Under the pieces are notes generated by a model that saw only the letters and a list, made by a program, of their open reading frames with translations, did not search any database and had not been told where the DNA came from. The position numbers were made by a program, and so were the translations under genes. Of a DNA stretch of 64,000 bases, positions 1 to 12,349 are shown in pieces. The stretch's first letter is position 1, and each line of letters opens with the position of its first letter. The stretch comes from Periplaneta americana (lineage: Eukaryota > Arthropoda > Insecta > Blattodea > Blattidae): the NCBI RefSeq assembly GCF_040183065.1, contig NC_091123.1:110458821-110522820 (forward strand), read 5' to 3'.

Positions 1-2457
1 GTTTAATCAAAATGCAGTACAGTATTAACAATAAATGTTTTTACTCACGAACTGAGCTATTCATTCCGATGTATTCATTATGCACTGTATATATTACTGT
101 CTACAGCACATTAGCGTACAATATAGAGAATGAAGTTAAACTGAAAAATAATCATAATATGGATATTTAAACACATTTTTGAAAATGGTGGCCGTTCATT
201 TCGATACAGGCTTCAGTTCTAATGTGCATATTATCGCACTATAGACTATTGTATCTAATTTCAATTGCCATTTTCGTCCTTCGTACTAGTAACTCATGTT
301 GAAAAATTTTGTACCTACTCTATAAAAGAGTACCTTACGTACTGTAAATTCAATCTTCACTTCTACCCGATCCGAAAGGATAAAATTACTCAGACATGCT
401 ATCTACTGTCCGTTCAAGTGGTTATGTCGCAGGATCGTAGAAAGGTGGGAAATCACGTGACAATTACTTAACGAGGTCCTTTTATTTAAGTTACTTTAAA
501 CAGTTGTATAATATTAGGTAGACGTCCAATTCCTAACAGGAATTAATGTTTCCAGAAAAGAGCTAAGACAGCCCAGCCACTAGCCTCTACACGGGGGTGA
601 GCAGAAGCAGGTGGGGGAAATCGGGATGCGACGTAGTCAAACGGACGACAATATCTGTGCGAAAATGTGATTCAGTATTGAAAGCTCTTTCGTCACTGGA
701 AAACGCGAACATATTTCTGGAACGTACTATACTCACTCAGTACTGTTTACTATTTGCGGCCTTGGTTCTGTGTGGAGGACAGTTGGAACTTCATTAGTAG
801 AAGGGGTGGGAGTGAAGTACATTAAAAAACTCAGGTGCAATAAAAATTGAAGTAAAAATAAAATGATGTCCCTGTACATACGACACACAAAAGGCTAAGT
901 ACAAGGACCTCCTCGAAAAATAAAGCCAAGTTAAGTAAACATTAAACATTTACAAGCTTTGAGATCCTATTTTCATAAGATAACCGATATAGAAATCCCG
1001 TCCCTAACTGACCTCTGCTTCGAACTCGGGTCTACTATGCTAACATCCAAAAACGCCGTCATTTGAATTACATGGGAGGGCTTGTTTTCTTGATTATTTA
1101 ACATAAGACGCACCTAGAAGGCATAAGCCGCGACGTTAGGAAATGTTAGAAGAATTCCTACACCTGGTCCTCTGCCGGGGCTTCCTGTTGCGCACAAGCT
1201 GGGTGCTCCTGGAAATGACATCAAGGTCGTACGTCAACACAGGATGTGACGTCTACATCTCGGTACGTACCCAAATGGACGCACAAACTTAAATACTGGT
1301 CGTCCAGGAAATATCGAGAACTGTTAATTACGTAACAAGAAGGAAGTGAACCGGCAAGCGCGTGAGCACAATGGCTGATGAACCTGCGGTGCCTTACGGC
1401 AGGTCCAGACTTGGCAGTCCATTTTATTGCTTGGCACGTCAGGTACTATTTCGATTCCCGGTAGACTCTTCGGTTTATATAAGAATAGACAGATTTGTCC
1501 TTTAATGTGACTGAATTATATAATCTATGATTTGATGTCTGTTTAGTGAACTTTCCGAAGACAGTCTGGACCCCACAAATGACACCAACAAGGCACCACT
1601 CATGAGACAACTAGGACAGGAGATAATGGGGTAGGGTGGCCAGTTCCTTTTCCTCTCCATTCCATACATCTAGACTAGATACATATTACACTAATCAGAT
1701 TTCAGATATATACAAACAATTGTTCTTCCTCTAAAACACATGACACATATCGTCGTACTGCCTTATAATAGATGTATATATGAGGCGTTCAGAAGTCCAC
1801 ATGATTAACTCCTTTTCCAAAGATTTTGAAATATTCAAGGTTAAAGTTAAACATACACTATTGATTCTGTGATGTAATCGAGAAGAATACTGCAGTCTGT
1901 GGGCTTTTTACTGAACTATGGAGCAAATCACATTGGCCACTGAAAATATGGTCAATTTAATACATTGCCAACTTATAAACTCTGAAATAACCAAAAGTGA
2001 AGTTAATCATGTTGGCTTCTGAACGCCTCATATCAGCCTGAACCTCAATCAGAGGTAATATATTATGATTTATACTTACAAAATTTGTTGGACCCGTTTC
2101 CGAATTCCGGCAGAGAAGTAGAGACTTGCATCTTTCCCATTGTGGCGGAGTTCCTCTCATGTGTTTATCTTGCATAATCAGAAATTATGACTTTAATGTA
2201 AATTCGTGCAAAATTAATTACATATTCATACTAAGGTAATTGGGATTTCGAGGTCTCTGAGCGGGTCAAATACCTTGATAGAACTGATATTTAATCCTTG
2301 CGGTGAATTTCGGTGAAATCCGGGAGGTCTGGCTAGTCAAATCCACTCTACTCACCTCCACGCTGGGGCCCAGAGATATTTTAAGATGCGAAAGGGAGAG
2401 TGGTGTGTGGAAAGCGACGGGAAGCTACCGCATTTATCTTTCCCAAGTAAAACTCCA
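1..2457. other. No supported feature
   Basis: I see no gene, recognisable transposon terminus or RNA gene here. The open frames are short and lack family motifs. The stretch at about 1130-1430 is richer in GC than its surroundings but gives no recognisable protein in any frame. Confidence 0.5.
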
Positions 2458-2600
2458 AAGATAGACATTAAAATATATGGATCGTATGCGGAGACTAAAA
2501 CGAAGCCAAAAAATAGGAAAGATTGGAGAATTCTGGGTTTGTAATGAAAGACTCTTCTTTGGGCAGAAATCTATAAATGAATGAATGAATGAACAAATGA
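2458..2600 (+). mobile_element. 3' end fragment of a non-LTR retrotransposon
   Basis: The plus strand reads as the C-terminal tail of the same LINE family found at 41.7-43.3 kb: both copies contain the GSYAETK motif followed by KDWR, L-G-L and then WAE. The copy ends in a short ATGA/AATG tail, as expected for the 3' end of a LINE. It is a 5'-truncated relic of about 140 bp. Homology rests on the direct comparison with the longer copy. Confidence 0.7.
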
Positions 2601-2799
2601 AGGAACTCAAACCGCATAGTGCAAGTGAAGTCAATTACTTAATTTTTGAATCATAGAAAATATATTTTGTGTGCAATTTAGAAAACAGAAATTCTACTTC
2701 GTACTTGCGTGCATATTACATTACTTCATTTAGATATATATTTTTAATTATAAAGATATACTTTTCTTTTTGTCTGATGGTGTGTACTTTTTCGTCATT

Positions 2800-2996
2800 C
2801 ACCCATATGAAGCTAGTTGTGTAGACCAATTTACCGACAGAGTCGTTGTCCAAGGTGGGCCACAGGAGCCCCTGTGTTACCTGTACCACAGGCTTGTCCA
2901 ACCCAAGTTATAAATTAAGGTACACTGGGAATTGAACACAGGCCCACAGGATTATAAGTCTATCGCTTCTAGCCACTACACCACTCTGGCAGCTAG
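2800..2996 (-). mobile_element. tRNA-derived SINE
   Basis: On the minus strand a tRNA-like head carries an A-box-like stretch (GTGGTGTAGTGGCTAG) and a B-box-like TGTTCAATTCC about 40 bases later, followed by an unrelated body. The copy is old and its tail is unclear. The acceptor stem does not close well, so it is not called as a tRNA gene. Confidence 0.5.
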
Positions 2997-3102
2997 ATAA
3001 CAAATTATGAACGGTAATATCATTTACATTTATGATGGAGGAATTGTTGTGTATAAAACGAAGAATGGGAAAATTTGTGCCGCTTTTAACACTTTTTATA
3101 TT

Positions 3103-3178
3103 CTTCATTGTTTGGTACACTCTTTTAACACTTGTATACACTTCATTGTTTGGTACACCTCTTTTAACACATATTTCC
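3103..3178. repeat. Short tandem repeat, 38-bp unit, two copies
   Basis: A unit beginning CTTCATTGTTTGGTACAC occurs at 3103 and again at 3141, with a CTTTTAACAC tail in both. No function is visible. Confidence 0.7.
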
Positions 3179-3796
3179 TTTCAAAAAACACCAGCCATTA
3201 TTAAACACTGCACTGCAATAAACTTACCACTATCAATTAACTGTTCAATGAATAGGAGTATATCAGTAACCGAGTATTCAGTCGCTTTTTGAAATAAACT
3301 AAGAAAAATGCATATTTATTTCATTTTGAAAGCTTCTGACGACAACGAACAAATTCAAACGGTCTGCCAAAGAAACGTACACCTCATCAAAACCAATACG
3401 GTTGAACATAGAAATTTAATACATTGCATTGTTGAACACGTGCGCTACTGCACTGCACTGCTAGTTGAGACACATTTTCAATTTATAATTTTTATATTAA
3501 TTTTTTCTGTTAATGATTTAATTGGAATATTTGAGAAATAATTTATAGAATTAAATAGCATGAATATAATAGAGAAGAATAGAAATAATATTAATCATCT
3601 TAAAGGTATTATTTGTGGAATAGAAAATTATTCGTCCGAATAATTTTATCTTGACAAGATAATGTTATCCAAAGTTTTGTAGAATTTAAAATATATGTTT
3701 ATACTTAGAATTTAGATGTAGGCCTAAATGTAATGAAAGTGAAATTATTCCAAGAGCCACAATAAATGTCCTAGAGAGCCGCATGCGGCCCGCGGG

Positions 3797-4093
3797 TCAC
3801 GTAATGAGAACAGCTGTTCTAGAGTGGTTTTTTGGCTGGATGCGTGGTATTTTCATATCAGTGTCTATGTTGCTGTAGTTGTGATTGGAGTTTGTGATGT
3901 GTTCTACGTAGGTAGAATTGTTGTGTGATTTGGTTATGGCTGTGATATGTTTCTTGTAACGTGTTTGGAATGATCTTCCAGTCTGTCCAATGCAGAAGTC
4001 GTTGCAATTATTGTATGATAGTTTGTGGTACACCTGTTAATTTGTATTTGTTTGTGTGTCTTGTCTGTGTGTTAAGATGTGTTTGTAGTGTGT
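3797..4093 (-). pseudogene. GIY-YIG endonuclease domain of a Penelope-like element
   Basis: The translation contains the hallmark IGQTGRSFQTRYKKH, preceded by a Cys-type linker (SYNNCND) and followed by HNNSTYVEH and S-N-H. In Penelope-like elements this domain nicks the target for reverse transcription. The second half of the GIY-YIG signature is changed here (F-C-I-G in place of Y-I-G), and upstream the GIY tripeptide is altered to something like GVP. The frame stops soon after NHSRTAVLIT. It is a dead C-terminal fragment. An independent host nuclease is unlikely, because the flanking low-complexity linker also matches the Penelope arrangement. Confidence 0.75.
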
Positions 4094-4838
4094 TCTGTGT
4101 TCTATAGCTTCTTCTTCATCTTTCTTTTCTGGCTCTACAGCCCTCTGTGAGCTTTGGCTTCCATCACAATTTTCCTCCACTCGTCTCTATCTTGTATCTT
4201 CCTTTTCCATCCTCTTATACCCATTCTTCTCATATCCATCTCAACGTCGATCTCTTCCTAGGTCTTCCTTTCTTTCTTACTCCTATAATGTGTCCATGAA
4301 GCAGGAGTTTTGGCATTCTTCCTTCTTGCATTCTGTCCACATGACCCAGCCATCTTAATCTCACGGATTTGATAATCATGTCTTCCTAAATCTCTCCTTT
4401 CAGTATTTTGTCAATTTCCATGTTTGATATAATTCTTCATTCTCCAGCTTCAAATGTTGGTCCATATATGCGTCTGATAATTTTTCATTAAAACATTCTT
4501 AATGCATTTTCATCATCTTTTTTCAACACCCATGATTCAGCAGAATATGTCACTACTGGCTTTATTAAAGTATTATATATTTTTAATTTGGTTGTTCTGG
4601 TTAGAAGTCTTGATTTTATTACTTTAATGTTTGCAAAATAGGCTTTATTTCATATTAATTTTCTATTGTTTATTTCTTCAGATATTGTTCCTTTGCTATT
4701 TACTTGAACTTCCAGATAGGGTGAATGTAGTAACATTTTCAAAATTAAATTTTTCTATTTTAATTCTTATTATTTGTCTAATGTTATCTGTCTGATCCAC
4801 TTCCATCTTCATATATTTTGTTTTATCTGTGTTCTATA
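4094..4838. repeat. 13-bp target-site duplication around nested LINE
   Basis: The sequence TCTGTGTTCTATA occurs exactly at 4094-4106 and at 4826-4838, bracketing the LINE fragment. Removing the LINE and one copy restores continuity of the Penelope-like linker. Confidence 0.85.
4107..4825 (-). pseudogene. 5'-truncated LINE, C-terminal part of reverse transcriptase ORF
   Basis: Minus-strand translation in shifting frames reads YNTLIKPVVTYSAESW, then KIIRRIYGPTFEAGE, then RLRWLGHV-RM and GRPRKR, the usual order after the catalytic part of insect non-LTR polymerases. Several stops and frameshifts are present. The fragment is flanked by a perfect 13-bp duplication and sits inside the Penelope-like element, so it is younger than its host. 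Only the 3' 719 bases inserted, as is typical of truncated LINE copies. Confidence 0.8.
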
Positions 4839-5071
4839 TGCAATGTTGTAATTTAGTTTCTTGAAAGATGACGCAATCTTGTATAATATGTTCTTGTTTT
4901 CGTTTGTTAGTGTGATGTATTTGTTTTGTTTTTGTGTTTGTATTGCGTTTTGTCTTTCTTATCATGTTGTCTATTATGTTGAGGTTCTATACATTTTCCT
5001 GTGCTGTATATTTGATAGTGAGTATTTCTCCCATATACATAGTCTTGTTGGCTCATAGGAATGTTGATAAG

Positions 5072-6358
5072 TAGGGACCGGATTTTTATGTAATATCAAG
5101 GTGTAAAATATGTACATACCGTATTTATGTTAGAAAAATAAGCTGAATATATACCAAAATATGTAAAATCATAAAAATATTTAATATCAATATCTCCCAG
5201 GTATAGGATAGGTAAGACTCTCCAGTTGTGATTTCATAGAGCACCCGACTTTTTTAATGCACACTTGACACATTACTATTTTCCCATCTGTAGTGAAAGC
5301 TTCGTCCATCGCAATCCATTTTTGTCGTTAGGGTTGAAGATACAGGGGCCATTTTAGTTAGTTGAAAGCAGTAGATAAACTCACACTTTATACTGTAAGT
5401 ACTAAAACTAGAGAACTGAGTAAAATGAATGACACAACAGTACTGCAAGCACTGTTTCGCTTTACTGGATTAGGAGAAAATAAGAGGAAATGTGGGACAC
5501 ATGCATTTTAGCTGCTCCCTATAAGAAACAAAGTACCTACTAAAACCTCAAACTATAGGCATTTAAAAACTGTTGTTTGAAAAGTGGCATTCCTGTCTCA
5601 TTCAGAAGGGTAGGGTTATTCCAGCCGAGAACCATACTTTCTAATTGCTCGGTGTAGGTCTACTAAATTTAAAGTAAAGAGGTCAAGCAATAACCTGAAA
5701 AGCTATTTGCTTTAATCTTTCAACATCTTTCCAGTTTGTTCCTTTACTCCAGATTCTTTTCAAAAGTCGGCTACTTCATTGCGGCTCATGTCAGATTTGA
5801 CACGGGTTTTCCCCGGAAGTATTAGGAAGAGGGTGGGTAAGGTTGCAAATTGCATCGGAACGGCTTATTCCCAGGCAGAACAATATTATAGTTCGAGACA
5901 AATCATGTCGTCCTCGTCTCACTCCACGGCATGAAGGCAACGCTACTTTCTGAGTGATTTTTATAATACGAGGTAGTTGTATGAGAAAGGTTGCCTTTTG
6001 TTCACTCATATTTACAGTGAGCGGTATGGGGTGAGTGCCTCTATTACTTTCCGGAACTACGGACATTATGTTTCGTTCCGAAATATATCCTTTCTTGCGT
6101 GGGTAAAAAGGTTCTTTAAATCTGTGTATTTAAAATTGTAAACTTTCCCAGAGAGAAGTAAAAATGAATAAAGCCCCTAAATATGTAGATTTATGTAATA
6201 CCAAGCCATAATATGTAATGTAGGGTAAAGATGTAAAAATATGTAGTATCAAATTTTAATATATTTATTGTAATTACAATATTCGCAAAGATTTGTTATT
6301 TATATACCGTTAGGTGGAAAGGAAAATAATATGTAATTACATAAAAATCCGGTCCCTA
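5072..6358. mobile_element. Non-autonomous hAT-type DNA transposon
   Basis: The element begins TAGGGACCGGATTTTTATG and ends with the exact reverse complement; the perfect inverted repeat runs about 23 bp. The 8-bp target TTGATAAG is duplicated at 5064-5071 and 6359-6366, which is the hAT signature. Subterminal ATATGTAA-like motifs recur near both ends, as expected of transposase-binding repeats. I found no transposase reading frame inside. It interrupts the Penelope-like element. Confidence 0.85.
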
Positions 6359-6695
6359 TTGATAAGCCTGTGTGCTGCGTGTTTGTGTTGTGTGGACTGA
6401 TTGGAGGTGTTGTGTATGTGTGTTATCGTAGTAGTATGTTTTCTGTTCTATATTACTGCCCATTGGTTATTACCATTTATTTGAAGATTTTATATCTTCA
6501 ACAATATTTCCTAACTTAATCCTTTTGTCATAGTTAATTCTTTTGTTGATCAAAACTTGGCAATTCTAATAGTTGTCTCGTATCAGGGGACAAAATCCCT
6601 ACACAAGAACTTTCTTCCGAGAAAGAAAAGAAAATCTCTAAGTTGATAATAACGCGTGCGTATTCTTCAGATATGAGCACATTCAAGCAATACGA

Positions 6696-6973
6696 TGAAA
6701 GAGTAACGGAACGGAGAAAAATTCTCTCCGGCGCCGGGATTTGAACCCGGGTTTTCAGCTCTACGTGCTGATGCTTTATCCACTAAGCCACACCGGATAC
6801 AATCCCAGCGTCGGACAGAATTGTCTCTGATTGAGTTCCAACTCTTGGGTTCCCTCTAGTGGCCGCCCTCTGCACTACGTCATAGATGTCTATGAACATA
6901 GGACCGAAGTCCACACATGTGCTGAGGTGCACTCGTTATGAGTGACTAGTTGGCCGAGATCCGACAGAATAAG
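6696..6973 (-). mobile_element. tRNA-derived SINE, copy A of fold-back cluster
   Basis: The minus strand has a tRNA-like head with A box TGGCTTAGTGG and a perfect B box GGTTCAAATCC, then a body ending near the CTCTTTCATC motif. The same unit in opposite orientation lies at 7208-7486, so the two copies form the arms of a palindrome of about 280 bp each. Confidence 0.7.
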
Positions 6974-7013
6974 CGCCGTCTTAAATCACGAAGTGATTTA
7001 CGCATATCATATA

Positions 7014-7205
7014 TTATTTCAATGTACCGAAGTACATATGATATTTCCATGCAGATATTCTGCGTCATCATACGATGAAAGAGTAATGGAACGGAGAAAA
7101 AGTCTCTCCGGCGCCGGGATTTGAACCCGGGTTTTCAGTTCTACGTGCTGATGCTTTATCCACTAAGCCACACTGGATACAACCCCAGCGTCGGACAGAA
7201 TTGTC
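7014..7205 (-). mobile_element. tRNA-derived SINE, partial copy B of fold-back cluster
   Basis: A second minus-strand head with the same boxes (B-box complement near 7117-7127) is preceded on the plus strand by the family's 3' tail, including CGTATGATGACGC in inverted form. It lacks the 5' half present in copy A. It occupies the spacer between the arms formed by copies A and C. Confidence 0.65.
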
Positions 7206-7207
7206 TC

Positions 7208-7548
7208 TTATTCCGTCGGATCCCGGCCAACTAGTCACTCTTAACGAGTGCACCTCAGCACATGTGTGGACTTCGGTCCTATGTTCATAGACATCTATGA
7301 CGTAGTGCAGAGGGCGGCCACTAGAGGGAACCCAAGAGTTGGAACTCAATCAGAGACAATTCTGTCCGACGCTGGGATTGTATCCGGTGTGGCTTAGTGG
7401 ATAAAGCATCAGCACGTAGAGCTGAAAACCCGGGTTCAAATCCCGGCGCCGGAGAGAATTTTTCTCCGTTCCATTACTCTTTCATCGTATGATGACGCAG
7501 AATATCTGCATGGAAATATCATATGTTCTTCGGTACATTGAAATAATA
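7208..7548 (+). mobile_element. tRNA-derived SINE, longest copy C of fold-back cluster
   Basis: The plus-strand copy carries the A box at about 7390-7400 and the B box GGTTCAAATCC at 7433-7443. It includes both the upstream part matched by copy A and the tail matched by copy B, so it is the most complete. The head could fold partly like a tRNA but sits in a repeated unit and lacks a clean acceptor stem. Confidence 0.7.
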
Positions 7549-8369
7549 CATTCAAGCAAGATTAATAACATGTCTGTATTTACGAGAATTGGGATTACTG
7601 TCGACTGTGTCAAGCCAATCTGAACTAATGATATTAATGAGCTAATCGCATCGTTCCGGTTTGTTAAATAACTCGGAGAGCGTTCCCTTTGGGTTGACTG
7701 CTTCGAGAGATATCATTTCAGTAAGTCTGTGACACTTTTCTTGCGGTTGTTAATGCCAAGTAAACAAGATATCTAAGAATAAACCTTTAACAGGGTGAAC
7801 GACATGGGATCTGAAGTAATCACCAAACAAAATTCCCCATTTCCCTCACTTCAGTAAATACTGATGCTTAACCGTTGCCAAGAGATGGAGACACGGGTAA
7901 CTTTGTATAAGAGCGTTCAGTTGTGAATGTTTTTTTTATAACCGTCACATTATATGTGTAGCAAATAGAGCCCATTCACTTATTTTTCATATTCCTTCCA
8001 TTGAATACTTCCTAGTGCCCGATTCATTAAGAGGCTCAAATCTGAAATCTCATTAACAACTTGCTTGACGTACACAACGAATGGACGCATAATAAGGTGT
8101 TTCATTCATTTATTTTAGTCCCTTGTGTGTTCTGCTGAGTTACTACCGCTTTACAGTCTCATCTCATAGATTCTATCTCTTCAATTGTATCCAGTAAAAT
8201 GCGTCTACGGCATGGACCCCTTATAGGCATTCCAATCAGTACTATGTTTCCTTTCTGGTCTTCTGTTTCTTCTATTTCTTCTCATATAATTATAGCATTT
8301 TTTGGGAGTTTTTCAAAATTATTAGGCTGAAGTTTTCCATGAAAATAATGTATACTAGTAGGTACTGAC

Positions 8370-8520
8370 CGAGTGAGGTGGCTCAAGAGTAAAATATTGG
8401 ATTGACACTCGAAAGATCCCGGGTTTAAATTCCGAGTCGACCAATTTGATCATGGATGTAGGAGTTTCTCGATCATAAATAGCTTAGAATCTAGTTATTT
8501 GAAATGAAAAATGCCGGATT
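8370..8520 (+). mobile_element. tRNA-like SINE, degenerate
   Basis: A plus-strand A-box-like GGTGGCTCAAGAG and a B-box-like GGGTTTAAATTCC lie at tRNA-like spacing, followed by a non-tRNA body. No target duplication was found. Confidence 0.45.
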
Positions 8521-8602
8521 AGTTGTCGCTTGCACTAGAAATAAAGATGATTTACTGGCTTTCAAGACCTGAATTCATAGTTTTACACGGATTTTTTTTT
8601 AG

Positions 8603-9270
8603 GATATCTGATAACGAATTTGAATGACATCATGTGCGTCAGGAGTCTCACGACAGCTAAACTGTGGCGCGAGGTGACAGACCAATAGTGAGTGATCTCA
8701 TAGTCAGAGTGCACGGCGACTCACAGCAGAAATTCTCAAGGAAATCGAGATTTTTTGGGAGGGGTACATAACCCTTTCCGATGCCAAGTACAGTTAAGTG
8801 AAAATAAAAGAAGTCTGCAATAAACGAGGTTCCATTATTTCCAAGAAAGGCATCTTCTGTGTACTTAATAAGATTGGCAAAGCTCGAATGGAATTAATTT
8901 GTATCATCTCGTGGGGTGCGGCGACTTGTGACGGGGGTGGATTTGCTTGCTTTTTCCACTATGGAATTATTCCCACCCGAGCTTTGCCAGTCTTATTAGG
9001 TACACAGAAGATGCCTTTCTTGGAAATAACGAAACCAGGTTTTTTGCAGGCTCCTATGATTTTCACGTAACTGTACTTGGCATCGGAAAGGGTTGTTATG
9101 TACCCCTCCCAAAAAGACTCGATTTTCTTGGGCATTGCTACTATGGTACACCGTGCACTCTGATTATGAAATCACTCACTACTGGTCTGTCACCTCTTGC
9201 CGCAATTCAGCTGTCATGTCGGTGTGATTCCTGACGCACATGACGTCATTCAAATTCGTTATCAGAGATC
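8603..9270. mobile_element. Fold-back DNA element with long imperfect inverted repeats
   Basis: The left end GATATCTGATAACGAATTTG is mirrored at the right end, and similarity continues for about 280 bp into each arm, around a centre of about 100 bp. Internal markers such as the TACTTAATAAGATTGGCAAAG type stretch reappear inverted in the other arm. I find no clear target duplication and no transposase, so the superfamily is open. Confidence 0.65.
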
Positions 9271-9392
9271 GGAAACAACCCTCTACACTATGATTATGTC
9301 TACACACTACTCAGATATTATGACCAGTTAATAAATAGGAATAAATGAAAAGAGTTTCATGTGCTGTAAGTAGTAGTGGTGGTGCTGGTGGC

Positions 9393-9394
<2 letters not shown>

Positions 9395-9443
<49 letters not shown>
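9395..9443 (+). repeat. (TAG)n microsatellite
   Basis: About 16 uninterrupted trinucleotide units. Any open frame across it is an artefact. Confidence 0.95.
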
Positions 9444-9444
<1 letters not shown>

Positions 9445-9861
9445 CTGATGCCCCAAAACATCTGACGACGTAGAAAATATGCGAACCACTACTGTAGATC
9501 GACTGACATCTTCTGGCCGACCTTTCACCCAGCCGCTAAATCCCAACTCGTCATTATTAGCTTGTTGAATTTCTCACCGATGTCTCCGGTGTTGTCAACT
9601 ACTCTCGATTAATGGTCGACATAACATAGTTTTCGCCATCCTTAATGATGATTTCATTAGACGTGGCAACAAAGTAACTGACGCAATCATGTCAATCGTA
9701 CTCCAGTTCCAAGTAGCATGGCACTCTCATGCTCCAGCTGGTAGGTGATAAGTACTGCACTAGCGCTTGATTTTCTAGGTCAAAGCCACAGAAGTACAGT
9801 AATAGTGGTGGTTGTGGTGGTAGTGGTAGGTTGCTACTATTATTAGTGATATTTTTGCTAT

Positions 9862-9869
9862 TACTACTG

Positions 9870-9915
<46 letters not shown>
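9862..9915 (+). repeat. (TAC)n microsatellite
   Basis: About 16 trinucleotide units with few interruptions. Confidence 0.95.
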
Positions 9916-9971
9916 GCTACTATTGGTGGTTTTACTATTGATGCTATTTCTGTTGTCACCGCAGCTGTGTA

Positions 9972-10227
9972 ATTAATTATTGGGTTATTTTACGACGCTG
10001 TATCAACATCTAGGTTATTTAGCATCTGAATGATATGAAGGTGATAATGTCTGTGAAATGAGTCCGGGGTCCAGCACCGAAAGTTACCCAGCATTTGCTC
10101 GTATTGGGTTGAGGGAAAACCCCGGAAAAAACCTCAACCAAGTAACTTGCCCCGACCGGGATTCGAACCTGGGCCACCTGGTTTCGCAGCCAGACGCGCT
10201 GACCGTTACTCCACAGGTGTAGACCCA
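9972..10227 (-). mobile_element. Full-length tRNA-derived SINE with 11-bp target duplication
   Basis: The minus strand starts with a tRNA-like head (GTGGAGTAACGG, then GGTTCGAATCC as a perfect B box) and continues through GGTTTTTTCCGGGG to a tail containing GCGTCGTAAAATAACC. GCAGCTGTGTA is duplicated at 9961-9971 and 10228-10238. The same family is intact on the plus strand at 54992-55245. Confidence 0.9.
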
Positions 10228-10238
10228 GCAGCTGTGTA

Positions 10239-12345
10239 TAAATTAATAATTTTCTTCATTTTTTGTGGCATACCATTAGTTTCTCAAGTATCATTGGGTC
10301 ACAGAAATGAATAATAAAATACGAAGTGATAACATGAATGGAATTATAGATATAGTTGGGCAAGATGATGCCAGCGTATACTATTAATAGAGAGGTCGGT
10401 GGTCCTTAGAATATGTGTAGGCTTACTGTTCTTTGGCCAATTTTTGGGAAGCTACGTGTGTGAGCAGAAGTTAACTACTTTGAAACAGTTGAGGCCGGCA
10501 AAGGTCTACCATTTTTATTTTTATCTTTACTAGATATTTCCTGCAGCCGCAGCCGTTGTGAACACAACAGGCGCAGCTTTGGCATTTCGTTGAAGTTTTG
10601 GTCGTGGAGTCGAACCCAATCTCGAAGCTGAACTCTTGTTCTTGTCAGTGTATTACGTTACCGTGGATGGCCTGGTGTCATGCTGGTTCCGTATCATAGA
10701 AGTCCCACACTGTTTCCGTCTCGTTAAACGCAAAAGAAATGGAAGTAACATCGTGGAGTATGCAATGACAGTAAATAAAAATCTTTAAAATAATCTTAAA
10801 TTGTCTAATTAACTTGCACTTTTATTTTTCGCAAACGGGAAATGAAATATTTTTATGAATATTTTATAAACAAAAACATATTTAAATGTGCAGTACTTCT
10901 TAATACAGCGCTACCTTTCAAAGCCTTAAGTTAACTCACAATTATTTGCGGCTGGTTTGTTTGAAGTCAGCGCAACTTAATGCGTTATATTCTACTGTTA
11001 ATAGTACAATCTAGTGACGGTGGAAAATGGAGTAGGATACATACCTCACAAGTTTTCATGTCCCCCGGCGACGTTGAAGGAGTTAGCGTTACAATGAACA
11101 ACCATGTACATACTTGTAACTAGTTCGAAAAACTGTTCACTTTGAATTGAAAATGCACTGTGATGGTCTGAGTTCGTTTCGTAGGGAAAGACGGAAGAAT
11201 ATACTGTACTTTTGATCACGAACCGGATTGTACACTAACGCACAGGTAAACAAAACTCAACACGCCACCCACTCCATGTGTACTCCGTTGCACTGTAACT
11301 TCACTTCATTCTTAAGTTGTCTCGGATCCTCAGCTTGATTATACATATTATGCGTGAGAGCTTCGGTTCGAATCTCTGTAATTATAGTTCTATTATTATG
11401 ACCTTATTTGTATTAACTTACTGAGTAGGATTTTTACATCATCACTAAACGCATACATTTTCATTGAATTTTACACATTTTAACATTATGTCGACCTAAG
11501 AGACTCAGAACTGTAAAAACACGAGAAATGTATTTGAAAATTCAAGTAGAATTTAATTCATAATCATTGCCATCATGATTATCATCAACTGCATTACTGG
11601 CCTGTTCCGACTTCAAAAAGTTAGGTTGATTAAAGCTGGTCTCTCCAGCGTTTCATGGGTCTTCACGTCATCACATTTTCCTATTGGTAAATAGTTTTTA
11701 AATCAAACGTAGGATGAGATGAGCTTCCCTCATGTAGATATTCGTGTCATTTGGATCTATATTGTTCAGTTCTTTTTTGCAATATTCATAATATTCTGTT
11801 ATTTGCGAATGTCTTCGTTTCTCCAACATTCAAATGGGGAATAACGAGCGTAAGGTTTTAACAGTTTCATTTTCAATAGCTGTATCTGTTTCTTTTTAGT
11901 GCCTAAGATACTGAGACGTACAACAAAACTGGAATTGCCATTACCTTACAGAATTTTAGAACTGTGTGCTTATCAACTTCAAGTATAATGTTATTTTGAA
12001 ACTTCCAATTGAAGAGTGTGATCCCAAAACGGGTTCAGCCCATTTTTATGAAAGGACTGGGCTAGTTTTTTTTAATCCATCGGTGTACGGACTAAGCTAG
12101 TTTTCAAGTGACATGCTCATTAACACAAACATTTTTAGTCTAGGATTGGCTTTGTTTTTTGGAAGAAAACACGCTTAAAATATAATGATAGAGACCTAAA
12201 AAATAATATATATAAACCATAAAAGTGATCAAATTGACTGAGCGTGTTTTGAGATCGCATCTTCAATTCATTATATAAATTTAGTTTGTTTTTTACGTCG
12301 CTAAAAATCGTACAAGAGGTTATACATCCCAAATAGTAGAACTTG
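10239..12345. other. No supported feature
   Basis: I see no gene or defined repeat terminus. A B-box-like GGTTCGAATC near 11365 is isolated and not called. Confidence 0.45.
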
Positions 12346-12349
12346 AAAA

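Larger units (their letters stand above)
3797..6600 (-). mobile_element. Penelope-like element remnant, split by two insertions
   Basis: Three minus-strand blocks (about 6367-6600, 4839-5063 and 3797-4093) join into one region when two later insertions are removed. The last block encodes a GIY-YIG endonuclease domain, diagnostic of Penelope-like elements; the earlier blocks look like the linker before it. The reverse transcriptase part is missing or unrecognisable. The inserted pieces are a LINE at 4107-4825 and a hAT element at 5072-6358, each with its own target-site duplication. The right boundary is approximate. Confidence 0.7.

Noticed and set aside
7386-7453. tRNA gene
   Set aside because: The internal Pol III boxes are good, but the same unit recurs at least three times within larger repeats and the acceptor stem does not pair cleanly. 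It is a SINE head.
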